A stretch of DNA of 21,340 bases from NCBI GenBank assembly GCA_964556705.1, contig CAZKXX010000070.1, forward strand, positions 1 through 21,340, given 5' to 3'. Source of the DNA: CAZKXX01 sp964556705 (GTDB lineage: Bacteria; Acidobacteriota; Terriglobia; UBA7540). Position numbers and translations under genes: made by a program. Below are positions 1 through 6,020 of this stretch, one piece after another. How positions within the stretch are numbered: position 1 is the first letter of the stretch; every line of letters starts with the position of its first letter. The notes below the pieces were generated by a model. That model searched no databases. It had not been told where the DNA came from and worked only from the letters and a program-made list of their open reading frames with translations.

Positions 1-1
1 C

Positions 2-748
2 ACGAGCCTCGACGCCGCGGACGTTGTGCGCGCCGTCGAGCGCGGCGTGAATTTTCTCAACTGGTGCGGTTACGACGACGGCGTGGCGAGGGCGGTGCGC
101 GAACGTCTCATTGCGCGCGACCGCGTGGTGCTGGCGACGCAGCTCGAAAGCCGCGACGGACGCGGGGCCGGGCGCGAACTCGAGGAGTCGCTGCGGCTGC
201 TCGGAACGGACCGGATTGAAGTGGTCACTTTCTATTACGTTGAGTGTGAAGACGAGTGGCAGGAGATTACGGCGCCGGGCGGCGCGCTCGAGGTGCTTGA
301 AGAAGCGCAGGTGCAGGGAAAAGTTTCACTCGTTGGCCTGACGACGCACCAGCGCCCGCTCGGCGCGCGCTGGGCGGAAAGCGGCCGGCTCGACCTGCTC
401 ATGATCCGCTACAACGCCGCGCACCGCGGCGCCGAACAGGACGTATTTCCCGTGACGGCGCGGCTGAAGATGCCCGTTGTCGCCTACACGGCGCAGCGCT
501 GGGGCGCGCTCGTGGAGCCGACGCCGCACGACCCGCCCGATTTCACGCCGCCGCCGGCGCGCGAGTGGTATCGCTTCGCGCTGGCACACCCGGCCGTCAG
601 TGCCGTGCTGATGGCGCCCGATGGCCGCCAGGAACTTGAAGAGGATCTGAAATTGCTCGACGACTGGCGCGCGCCCGCGCCTGAGGAACTGGCGCTCCTG
701 ACTGCGCACGGCGAGCGCGTGCGGCAGCACGCGGGGAAGTTCTGGTGA
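2..748 (+). CDS. Aldo/keto reductase family protein, 5' end missing
   Basis: The reading frame is open from the window edge to a TGA, so the start lies upstream. The protein looks like an aldo/keto reductase TIM barrel. It has the early GVNFLNW...GYDDG block, a VVLATQ strand, the SLRLLGTDRIEVV segment and a late VVAYTAQRWG strand, with a C-terminal tail typical of family members that pick a reductase partner by barrel. What is odd is the active site. Aligning by eye with the usual Asp-Tyr-Lys-His tetrad, only the Tyr (GYDDG) is kept. Asp is Asn (FLNW), Lys is Gln (ATQ) and His is Tyr (TFYYVE). Normal NAD(P)H-dependent carbonyl reduction is therefore doubtful, and it may be a divergent or non-catalytic member. 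The family call is fairly safe but the substrate is unknown. It converges on the antitoxin-like gene with only 27 bases between them. Confidence 0.85.
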   Translation, partial: TSLDAADVVRAVERGVNFLNWCGYDDGVARAVRERLIARDRVVLATQLESRDGRGAGRELEESLRLLGTDRIEVVTFYYVECEDEWQEITAPGGALEVLEEAQVQGKVSLVGLTTHQRPLGARWAESGRLDLLMIRYNAAHRGAEQDVFPVTARLKMPVVAYTAQRWGALVEPTPHDPPDFTPPPAREWYRFALAHPAVSAVLMAPDGRQELEEDLKLLDDWRAPAPEELALLTAHGERVRQHAGKFW

Positions 749-775
749 GTTAGGAGAGGATTTTGAAGCGGACTT

Positions 776-985
776 TCAATCCCCGCCCTCAAGAAGCGAG
801 AGGACCTCGCCTCGCTCAACTTCCTCCGATCGCCGACCCTCCTCAATGGCCCGAACCAATCCCACGTCCTCCAGAGTTTCCTCAATCAGGTTGCGTAAGA
901 GATCTTTGCGTTCTTCCAGCACTTCGGTGAGGGCTGTTTTGATGAGGCCCTTCAACTTCTCCTCGTCAACCGGCAACTGACTCAT
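776..985 (-). CDS. Small antitoxin-like protein, no toxin beside it
   Basis: This encodes 69 residues, highly charged and predicted helical throughout. It is rich in Glu, Lys and Leu and ends in a motif of the type AIEEGR..E.V.R.EV..LLEG. That pattern is familiar from small antitoxins that sit just before RelE/ParE-type toxins. An upstream GGAGG about six bases before the ATG supports the start. The usual toxin gene would follow directly downstream on the minus strand, but that space is occupied by the convergent reductase-like gene, and upstream lies the TIM barrel gene. It is therefore an orphan in this window. It could be a relic of a toxin-antitoxin pair, a solitary antitoxin acting against a distant toxin, or an unrelated small helical protein. 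The gene itself is well supported by RBS and length; the role is inferred from resemblance only. Confidence 0.7.
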   Translation of the reverse strand: MSQLPVDEEKLKGLIKTALTEVLEERKDLLRNLIEETLEDVGLVRAIEEGRRSEEVERGEVLSLLEGGD

Positions 986-1058
986 CTTCGCCTCCGCACT
1001 CCCCTATTGTATCCGACCCTGAGGTGACAGACACAGGATTGTCGTTCGGCTGGCGAGC

Positions 1059-2003
1059 TCACACGGCGAAGGCATTCCGCAAGACTTCCAGGCTCCTGGG
1101 CATGGCGGTTTCGGGATCTTCCTTGCCTTCCATCTCCAGTGAAACGTAGCCGGTGAATCCCGCGTTGCGCAGGATGCGCGCCATACGCGGATAATCCAGG
1201 TCGAGCGTGTACCATTCGCCTCCGCCGTAGTACGTCTTCGCCTGCACGATGAAGGCGTGCGGCGCGAGCTTTTCAAACTGCGGGTACGGGTCTCCGACAA
1301 AGTTGCCCGTGTCGAGGTTCATCGCCAGCCAGGGCGTGTTGAACGCGTTGTAGATGCGCAGCAGGCCCTCGACGCTCGTCGTCAGTCCCCAGTGGTTTTC
1401 GAGCGCCATCACCACGCCGGCCTTTTCGGCGTGCGGGACGCACTTTTCGATCGAATCAATGCACCACTTGAACGCGTCGTCGTCCGTATATCCTTCGAGC
1501 GGTGGTTCCTGGCCATTCAATTTCATCAGCTCATCGAACGACTTGACGGTGCCCCAGCGCCCGGAATTGAGCCGGATGCAGGGAATCCCCAGGTGATAGG
1601 CGAGGTCAAGGCAGTGTTTGGTGTGGTCGATATTCTTCTGCCGCTCGGCGGCGTCGGGCGAGACGAAGTCCTGATGGATCGAAAGCATGATGAGGTCGAG
1701 GCCGTGCGCGAGCGCCAGGCGCTTCAGCTTGTTCATGTACGCGGGAGTTTCGTCCGCCATCTGGCGGTGCAGGATTTCGACGCCGTCAAACCCCAGCCGC
1801 GCGGCGTTTTCAATCACCCGTTCGACGGGATACTTCTCCGTGCGAAAGTGCCAGTACGAATAGGTGGACACGCCGATGCGGATGCGCTGCGTGGAGGGCG
1901 TTTTGCGCGCGTGGCGGCCGGCCATCGCGGCCGAATGCGGAAGAAGCGCCATCCCCGCGGCGCCCGCGGCCCGTTTCAGAAGGCTTCGTCGCGTGAAGCT
2001 CAT
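1059..2003 (-). CDS. Tat-exported sugar phosphate isomerase/epimerase-like TIM barrel
   Basis: The 314-residue protein opens with a twin-arginine signal (MSFTRRSLLKRAAGAAG, then a hydrophobic stretch to about residue 30), so it should be exported folded. The mature part is a xylose-isomerase-like TIM barrel (AP-endonuclease 2 superfamily), with IRIGVSTYSYW as strand one and ARLGFDGVEIL as strand two. Candidate metal ligands are Glu in MALENHWG, Asp in NLDTGNFVG and Glu in SLEMEGKEDP. The position usually held by His is Gln (FIVQAKTYYG). The start at 2003 is chosen because the Tat motif begins there and a GGAGAGG lies just upstream. The frame stays open to 2402, but that extension has no conserved content. 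Members are often annotated as sugar phosphate isomerase/epimerase, but an exported enzyme is more likely to act on free sugars or a cyclitol. Family is confident, substrate is not. Confidence 0.9.
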   Translation of the reverse strand: MSFTRRSLLKRAAGAAGMALLPHSAAMAGRHARKTPSTQRIRIGVSTYSYWHFRTEKYPVERVIENAARLGFDGVEILHRQMADETPAYMNKLKRLALAHGLDLIMLSIHQDFVSPDAAERQKNIDHTKHCLDLAYHLGIPCIRLNSGRWGTVKSFDELMKLNGQEPPLEGYTDDDAFKWCIDSIEKCVPHAEKAGVVMALENHWGLTTSVEGLLRIYNAFNTPWLAMNLDTGNFVGDPYPQFEKLAPHAFIVQAKTYYGGGEWYTLDLDYPRMARILRNAGFTGYVSLEMEGKEDPETAMPRSLEVLRNAFAV

Positions 2004-2206
2004 GGCATATCCTCTCCTCTTCTCCGATTTGAGGCTGATTGTTTCTCCCCCCGAAGCCGCGGTCAAGGGCCGAGCGCAAAGCTTCGATTTCCCGCCGGGC
2101 GGGATGATCGAAACCGAATGGCGCAACACGGCGCTCATTACGAACAGGTTCCGCGGAAGGGACGAGGCCGCAAGGCGCACAGGCCGCTCCGAACCCGCAA
2201 ATCGGG

Positions 2207-2235
2207 TTGACACGCTATCAGCCACTGCACACAAT
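2207..2235 (+). promoter_or_regulatory. Candidate sigma70-type promoter for the GYD-domain gene
   Basis: A perfect TTGACA (2207-2212) is followed after 17 bases by CACAAT (2230-2235), which matches four of six bases of TATAAT. Transcription would begin near 2242, giving a leader of about 125 bases before the ATG at 2367. The 363-base interval between the TIM barrel start (2003) and the GYD gene shows no convincing ORF or RNA gene apart from this site. The call rests on consensus and spacing only. Confidence 0.45.
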
Positions 2236-2366
2236 GCTAAGCATCCGGCGCAGGCTGAAGACCTTCTGGCGGGCCCGACCGCCGTTTGCGCGGCGTGAGT
2301 CGCCCCGCGAGACCGCCAACCCTGCTCCGGCTTGGCGAGGCCATCGTTGAAGGAGGTTGATGAGAG

Positions 2367-2660
2367 ATGCCCACCTACATTTCGCTTTTCCAGTACACTC
2401 AACAGGGAGTCCAGAACATCAAAGGCAGTCCGGCGCGGCTGGACGCGGCGCGCAAACAGTTCGAGGCGCTGGGCGTGAAGATCAAGGCGTTTTACCTGAC
2501 CATGGGCCAGTACGACGCCGTGGTCATCAGCGAGGGGCCGGACGATGAGACGGCCGCCAAGGCCATGCTCTCGACGGCCATGCAGGGGAACGTCCGGACC
2601 GAAACGCTGCGCGCTTTCACCGAAGACGAGTTCCGGAAGATTGTCGGCGCGCTCCCGTAG
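2367..2660 (+). CDS. GYD-domain protein
   Basis: This encodes 97 residues, the usual length of stand-alone GYD proteins, which are small ferredoxin-like alpha/beta folds that probably oligomerise. The name-giving motif appears as MGQYD at about residues 49-53, after the pattern FEALGVKIKAFYLT, and the N terminus MPTYISLFQYT matches the first strand. A strong AAGGAGGT lies nine bases before the ATG. No catalytic activity is established for the family. The gene stands alone with its own possible promoter, and rsmD follows 114 bases downstream in the same direction, so the two may share a transcript. The family call is confident and the function is unknown. Confidence 0.88.
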   Translation: MPTYISLFQYTQQGVQNIKGSPARLDAARKQFEALGVKIKAFYLTMGQYDAVVISEGPDDETAAKAMLSTAMQGNVRTETLRAFTEDEFRKIVGALP

Positions 2661-2774
2661 CGGGGATCAGGGAGCTCGGAACAGAGCGGCTCCGAGCCTG
2701 ACCGGGAATCTTTCGGTCGGAATTCGCGGCGAAGCGGCGGAGACGTCCGTGCGCGCGCGGACTGGCACCAGGCG

Positions 2775-3356
2775 ATGCGGATCATTGCGGGAACCTTTCG
2801 CGGGCGGGGGCTGAAGACGCTCAAGGGCGGAAAGTTGCGCCCCACTTCGGACCAGTTGCGCGAGACGCTGTTCGACGTGCTGGGGCCGGCGGTTGAGGGT
2901 TCAATGTTTCTGGACGCCTACGCCGGCTCGGGCGCCGTGGGACTCGAGGCGCTCAGCCGCGGCGCGCGGGACGTGGTTTTCATCGAGCACCACCGTCCCG
3001 CCGTGAAACTGATCCGCCAGAACCTGGAGGAACTGGGCATTCATTTCGGCTTCGACCTGCTCGCCTGCACGGTCGCCAAAGGGCTCGAACGCCTCGCCGA
3101 GGAAAGCGCGACGTTCGACTTCGTCTTCCTCGATCCTCCCTACGAAGAGGTCCGCGAGTACCATCACATCCTTCGCCAGCTCGGCCGGAGCCCACTCGTC
3201 ACGCCACGGACGCTGGTTATCGCCGAGCACTCGCGACACACCGCGCTCGAGGAGAGTTACGGCGCGCTGCGGCGCGTGCGCCTGCTCCGCCATGGCGACG
3301 CGCAGCTTTCGTTTTATCGCCTCACCGAGGCCGCCCGTGAAATGCCTGCGGCTTGA
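2775..3356 (+). CDS. rsmD: 16S rRNA (guanine966-N2)-methyltransferase RsmD
   Basis: The 193-residue protein matches RsmD in length and order. It begins MRIIAGTFRGRGL and continues with RPTSDQLRETLFDVL, the SAM-binding loop LDAYAGSGAVGLEALSRG, and an acidic strand end FIEHH that should bind the SAM ribose. The catalytic FLDPPY motif has DPPY at residues 120-123. RsmD methylates N2 of G966 in 16S rRNA during assembly of the 30S subunit, using S-adenosylmethionine. The ATG is the first of the conserved MRIIAG motif, so the start is firm although the Shine-Dalgarno is weak. In many bacteria coaD follows rsmD, but here a hairpin and a tRNA follow instead. Confidence 0.96.
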   Translation: MRIIAGTFRGRGLKTLKGGKLRPTSDQLRETLFDVLGPAVEGSMFLDAYAGSGAVGLEALSRGARDVVFIEHHRPAVKLIRQNLEELGIHFGFDLLACTVAKGLERLAEESATFDFVFLDPPYEEVREYHHILRQLGRSPLVTPRTLVIAEHSRHTALEESYGALRRVRLLRHGDAQLSFYRLTEAAREMPAA

Positions 3357-3395
3357 CCCTGCTCGCTCCGATGGCCTAGTATGAGTATTTGTCCC

Positions 3396-3436
3396 GTTCG
3401 CAGGAGCGGCGGCCGTAGGCCGCGGCTCGAGCGAAC
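3396..3436. repeat. REP-like imperfect palindrome between rsmD and tRNA
   Basis: Two 19-base arms separated by GTA pair at 16 of 19 positions. The outer GTTCGC/GCGAAC and inner GGCGGCC/GGCCGC blocks are the core. There is no T tract, so it is a poor intrinsic terminator. It looks like a dispersed REP-type palindrome or an RNA processing structure 6 bases upstream of the tRNA. Confidence 0.55.
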
Positions 3437-3442
3437 GCGCGC

Positions 3443-3518
3443 GGCGGGGTAGCTCAGAGGTTAGAGCGAGGGTCTCATAATCCCTAGGCCGTGGGTTCGA
3501 GTCCCACCCCCGCTACCA
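3443..3518 (+). tRNA. tRNA-Met (anticodon CAT), CCA encoded
   Basis: The sequence folds into a full cloverleaf by hand. The acceptor stem GGCGGGG pairs with CCCCGCT, with a G-U at the first pair. The D stem is GCTC/GAGC with an 8-base loop. The anticodon loop CTCATAA has CAT at 3476-3478. The variable loop has five bases, and the T arm is GTGGG-TTCGAGT-CCCAC. Discriminator A is followed by an encoded CCA. The last anticodon stem pair is a T-T mismatch. The first pair and overall form fit elongator Met. A tRNA-Ile2 with a modified CAT anticodon cannot be ruled out without the lysidine synthetase identity elements. The integrase remnant begins 22 bases after the CCA, so this tRNA is a plausible attachment site. 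Confidence 0.93.
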
Positions 3519-3540
3519 GTTCCAACCCTCGTTGCTCGTA

Positions 3541-3772
3541 TCAGTTGACGCGATGCGGTTTCTGTTGTACCCCGATTGTCCCCTTCGACTCGGCTCGAGC
3601 TCTTGGGTCTGCTTCCCAGGTAGGGCGCACGTCGTCCTCAAGCTGCTGTTGTCTGGCGCTGACCCAAGGCGCGTAAGGGCGCTCGGTAATCCGGATGGAA
3701 GAGTGCCCGAACAGAAGGCTGAGGCGCTCCAGGGGAACGCCTGCGAGCATGCTTTCCAGGTCATACCTAGCT
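3541..3772 (-). pseudogene. Tyrosine recombinase (phage-type integrase), C-terminal remnant
   Basis: About 75 codons on the minus strand read as the end of a tyrosine recombinase catalytic domain. The sequence includes LAGVPLERLSLLFGHSSIRIT, then a tyrosine in RPYAPW at the place of the catalytic nucleophile, then a basic tail with QQQLEDDVRPTWEADP. The His of FGHSS and the Tyr remain. The upstream half, which should carry the first catalytic Arg and the HxxR motif, is gone; the frame before the match (about residues 1-25) bears no resemblance to an integrase. The gene points at the tRNA with its stop 22 bases away, the classic arrangement for an element integrated at a tRNA 3' end. No second copy of the tRNA end was found in the window. 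Confidence 0.7.
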
Positions 3773-3965
3773 ACAAAATGGAAACAGCCAGGCGCCCTCT
3801 GAGTCAGAGGCCAAAATGTGGCGGAACGCGGCACTCACGCTCAACTCACAGTCTCTCATTTCCGCATGATCGTCAGCCGGAACGTCCCTCATTCTAGGTC
3901 TTGGACAAGATTTGACCGCGTTGGCCCAGCATGGCCAGAAAAGCAAACGGCAACGGTCCGTGCTG

Positions 3966-4088
3966 ATGGAGATGGGAAGGCCGAATACTTACGTGACTGT
4001 TCCTGACCAGAGCCGCTACAGCCTGCCCGAAGGCCGCGCCATCATTTACGTTGGCGGCAAGCCGGTCCACGTGCGGGTCTTCGAGTAG
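3966..4088 (+). CDS. Possible small protein of 40 residues
   Basis: A short frame encodes 40 residues, with the recognisable stretch TYVTVPDQSRYSLPEGRAII followed by YVGGKPVHVRVFE. Codon choice in the second half is GC-rich at the third position, as in real genes here, and the peptide alternates like beta strands. No good Shine-Dalgarno is visible. A second ATG at 3931 reads MARKANGNG in another frame before stopping, so this may be a frameshifted relic of a longer protein. It overlaps the far end of the minus-strand membrane ORF. I do not recognise the family. Between the integrase remnant (to 3772) and this ORF I see nothing else convincing. Confidence 0.35.
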   Translation: MEMGRPNTYVTVPDQSRYSLPEGRAIIYVGGKPVHVRVFE

Positions 4089-4594
4089 CGCCGTCGCCGC
4101 TCCGCGTCCCGCGTCGCTTCACCCTCGGCACCCTCCGCCTCCGGACTCGCTCCGCAGGACAAGAATGCAACATTACGCACTGGGTGGCGTCTGACAACCG
4201 CGCTGGTAAACGGCTGATTTAATGCGATGGCTGGCGTCGGGAATGCAGGACTAGAAGTGGTCTGTCGCAGAGTCCGCTTCGCAGCGGCCTTCTTTGAAAG
4301 TGCGGTTAGGGAGATGATCATGATGACCCCGAAGCACATGAACAGGTAGAGGTAGCCGTAGAGGATGTAGAGGATGACGATGACAGCGACCACGACGGCG
4401 ACTACGCCGACGATAATGTGAATCCTCGGGCCAGCAGACACTTCATCGAACACACCGTCGCCATGGTCGGCCTTCAGTAGGGCGCCATCCGCGCCGAGCC
4501 GCTTCCGCCGCCTGCGCGCCGGAGAAGCCGATTGCAGATGTCCATAAGATGCGGCGGTATCTGCTGGCGGCAAGCAAAGAGCGGTGGACCCCAA
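4046..4594 (-). CDS. Possible membrane protein, unrecognised, weakly supported
   Basis: The frame would start with TTG two bases after the stop of the nucleotidyltransferase gene and encodes 182 residues. Residues about 58-97 form an uninterrupted hydrophobic region (beginning IHIIVGVVAVVVAVIVILYI) long enough for two closely spaced membrane helices. The N-terminal part is basic and low in complexity. The C-terminal 80 residues (with EAEGAEGEATRDAERRRR) look like chance translation of repetitive GC-rich DNA and overlap the small plus-strand ORF. If real, a shorter form starting at an internal GTG near the hydrophobic core is likely, and it could be a third gene of the HTH/nucleotidyltransferase operon. 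It could equally be a degraded gene. No family is recognised. Confidence 0.3.
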   Translation of the reverse strand: MGSTALCLPPADTAASYGHLQSASPARRRRKRLGADGALLKADHGDGVFDEVSAGPRIHIIVGVVAVVVAVIVILYILYGYLYLFMCFGVIMIISLTALSKKAAAKRTLRQTTSSPAFPTPAIALNQPFTSAVVRRHPVRNVAFLSCGASPEAEGAEGEATRDAERRRRYSKTRTWTGLPPT

Positions 4595-4596
4595 CC

Positions 4597-5154
4597 CTAG
4601 GTTGAGTCAGACGGAAAGCAAGTCTCTATCCAAAGGTCGAGCGTCAGATCGTGCCTGGCTTGATTGGCGAGGTAGGGGCGAAGTTCTTTTTCATACCGTT
4701 CGCGCAGCTGATGGGGGTCAAGGCGAAGCGTCCTGACCAGATACTTCACGTCATCGCGGTCTCTGGAAATGTTTCTCTCCAGTTTGGACAGGACCAGATC
4801 GTAGGGGTCGAGAGCATAGAGCCGGAGCCTCTTGAATCTGCCAGGAAACATCTCTTCCAGGCGGGCGTCGTAATTCTCCGGGAGTGAGGTCACGCCCACA
4901 TGCTGGAAATAGAGCTTATGTTTCCTGTGAAGTATTGAACCTTCACCGGCTGCCGCCTGAAGATGGGTCTCGCAGTGAACGGGGAGCAGCGAGTAATAGT
5001 CAATGTCACCAGTCGGTCTCGGAAGCCCGTAGAAGAGGCTGACGACAAAGCCGCCGAGACAACGAAGCTGAACTTGCTCAGAAAGCAGCTCGTCGAGTTC
5101 TTGCAGGAACTCCAGCCAAGGTGACGGCAACTCTGCCTTGCTACCGCGGGGCAT
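4597..5154 (-). CDS. Nucleotidyltransferase fold protein (DUF6036/AbiEii-like)
   Basis: The 185-residue protein has a minimal polymerase-beta-type nucleotidyltransferase core. GGF at 34-36 is followed by GLPRPTGDIDYYSLLP, with Asp50 and Asp52 as the metal-binding pair. A later block LDPYDLVLSKLERNISRDRDDV has Lys124 and a run of acids (132, 134, 135) matching the K...D..D region seen in DUF6036 and AbiEii/MenT relatives. The GS of classical nucleotidyltransferases is GG-Phe here, as is common in DUF6036. Such proteins can act as toxins that add nucleotides to tRNA, or as modifying antitoxins; which applies here is unknown. It overlaps the upstream HTH gene by 14 bases, so the two are almost certainly co-translated. 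ATG start; a TAG ends it two bases before the possible membrane ORF. Codons are more AT-rich than in neighbouring metabolic genes. Confidence 0.82.
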   Translation of the reverse strand: MPRGSKAELPSPWLEFLQELDELLSEQVQLRCLGGFVVSLFYGLPRPTGDIDYYSLLPVHCETHLQAAAGEGSILHRKHKLYFQHVGVTSLPENYDARLEEMFPGRFKRLRLYALDPYDLVLSKLERNISRDRDDVKYLVRTLRLDPHQLRERYEKELRPYLANQARHDLTLDLWIETCFPSDST

Positions 5155-5836
5155 AAGGTAGATGTTCAGGACGCAGGTCCGACAACAGATTCCAATGCTC
5201 TGCTTCCACGGGCCGATTTTCCATCAACCACTGCCGCTCCGCGCGGTTTCGCGGGGGACGGAAAAAGAAATCCTCACGTGCCAAACGGCTATGATCGAGT
5301 GTGGCTTCCAGACGCGATAGAGCATTCGTCCGTTCAGTTTCCGTGCTGGCCTCTGAGAGTCGGCGGGCAAGGCTGACTACGAATCCCAAGCGGTTTTGCA
5401 GATCGAACTTCTTGGCCAATTCCACGACCCAGCGAAAATCCATCTGCCAATAGTGTAGCAAGAGCCAAGGCAACGCTTCGCCGACGCGTGCTTCAAGACG
5501 CGCTTGGGCCAGTGCACTGAGGAGGACTTCTCCAGGGTTCTTTTTTCTCACACGCGGGCGGAGATATGCAAAACCCGGATAGTTGAGTCGCGCCAGATAC
5601 TCGACCAACCGTTGTGGCCCGACTTCTTGGGCAGGCGTAAATGTCTCCGGCACGGGCAATTCTGTAGGCGGGAGATCATAAACCAACGCAGCCTTGCGGA
5701 CCAGGTTGGGTGTAAGGCGTCGCTTCCCGCTCTCAAGCATGGCGAGGTAGGGCTGCGACATACCCAGACGGCGGGCCGCTTCGACCTGCCCCCAGCCGTG
5801 TTTCAACCGAGCCGCTTGTAGCTCTCGTGCCTCCAT
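5141..5836 (-). CDS. XRE-type HTH regulator with unassigned C-terminal domain
   Basis: The 231-residue protein begins with a Cro/CI-type helix-turn-helix at about residues 4-60, with helices around QVEAARRLGMSQPYLAMLES and the closing KRRLTPNLVRKAA. About 170 residues follow that I cannot assign to a named domain. They are helical and Leu/Arg/Trp-rich, with LNYPGFAYLRPRVRKKNPGE, then ALPWLLLHYWQMDFRWVV, then QNRLGFVVSLARRLSE. The ATG at 5836 is chosen because the HTH motif starts directly after it. The frame stays open to 6166, but that part runs through the promoter and into the neighbouring gene. The gene overlaps the nucleotidyltransferase gene by 14 bases. By analogy with AbiEi-like and other HTH partners of nucleotidyltransferases, it may be the antitoxin and autoregulator. 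Confidence 0.85.
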   Translation of the reverse strand: MEARELQAARLKHGWGQVEAARRLGMSQPYLAMLESGKRRLTPNLVRKAALVYDLPPTELPVPETFTPAQEVGPQRLVEYLARLNYPGFAYLRPRVRKKNPGEVLLSALAQARLEARVGEALPWLLLHYWQMDFRWVVELAKKFDLQNRLGFVVSLARRLSEASTETERTNALSRLEATLDHSRLAREDFFFRPPRNRAERQWLMENRPVEAEHWNLLSDLRPEHLPYAPR

Positions 5837-5844
5837 ACGGCTCC

Positions 5845-5872
5845 ATTCTATAACAGCCTTGTAATAAGTCAA
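5845..5872 (-). promoter_or_regulatory. Strong promoter of the HTH/nucleotidyltransferase operon, nearly leaderless
   Basis: On the minus strand TTGACT (5867-5872) and TAGAAT (5845-5850) each match the sigma70 consensus at five of six positions, with a 16-base spacer. Transcription would begin at about 5837-5839, only one to three bases before the ATG at 5836, so the mRNA would be leaderless or nearly so. Phage lambda cI is a known leaderless message for a protein of the same DNA-binding type. Confidence 0.6.
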
Positions 5873-5873
5873 G
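5858..5873. promoter_or_regulatory. Candidate operator, imperfect palindrome in the HTH promoter
   Basis: The 16-base site CTTGTAATAAGTCAAG has matching CTTG/CAAG ends and a central TA. It covers the -35 box and part of the spacer of the operon promoter. Binding of the HTH protein here would block its own transcription. The site is short and imperfect, so support is modest. Confidence 0.4.
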
Positions 5874-6020
5874 CGGACTCTCATGGGGTCAGCCAAGCGC
5901 GACAATAAATACCTGCGTGTCGCGGCCGGGCCTGAAAGCGTTTTCTTGCCCGCCCGACTTTTCCGTGGTTTATCATATCGCCTCGAAAGCACGCGCAATT
6001 CGATCGGAGGGTGTTTTCCG

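Noticed and set aside
2004..2402. Longer N terminus for the Tat-signal TIM barrel protein
   Set aside because: The Tat motif must be near the N terminus, and the extension overlaps the GYD gene.
3491..3518. A direct repeat of the tRNA 3' end as the second attachment site
   Set aside because: No second copy was found by eye between 3519 and the window end; the other end may be lost or too diverged.
3818..4006. A 62-codon open frame on the plus strand between the integrase remnant and the small ORF
   Set aside because: No coding-like composition and no RBS; it conflicts with the more coding-like frame at 3966-4088.
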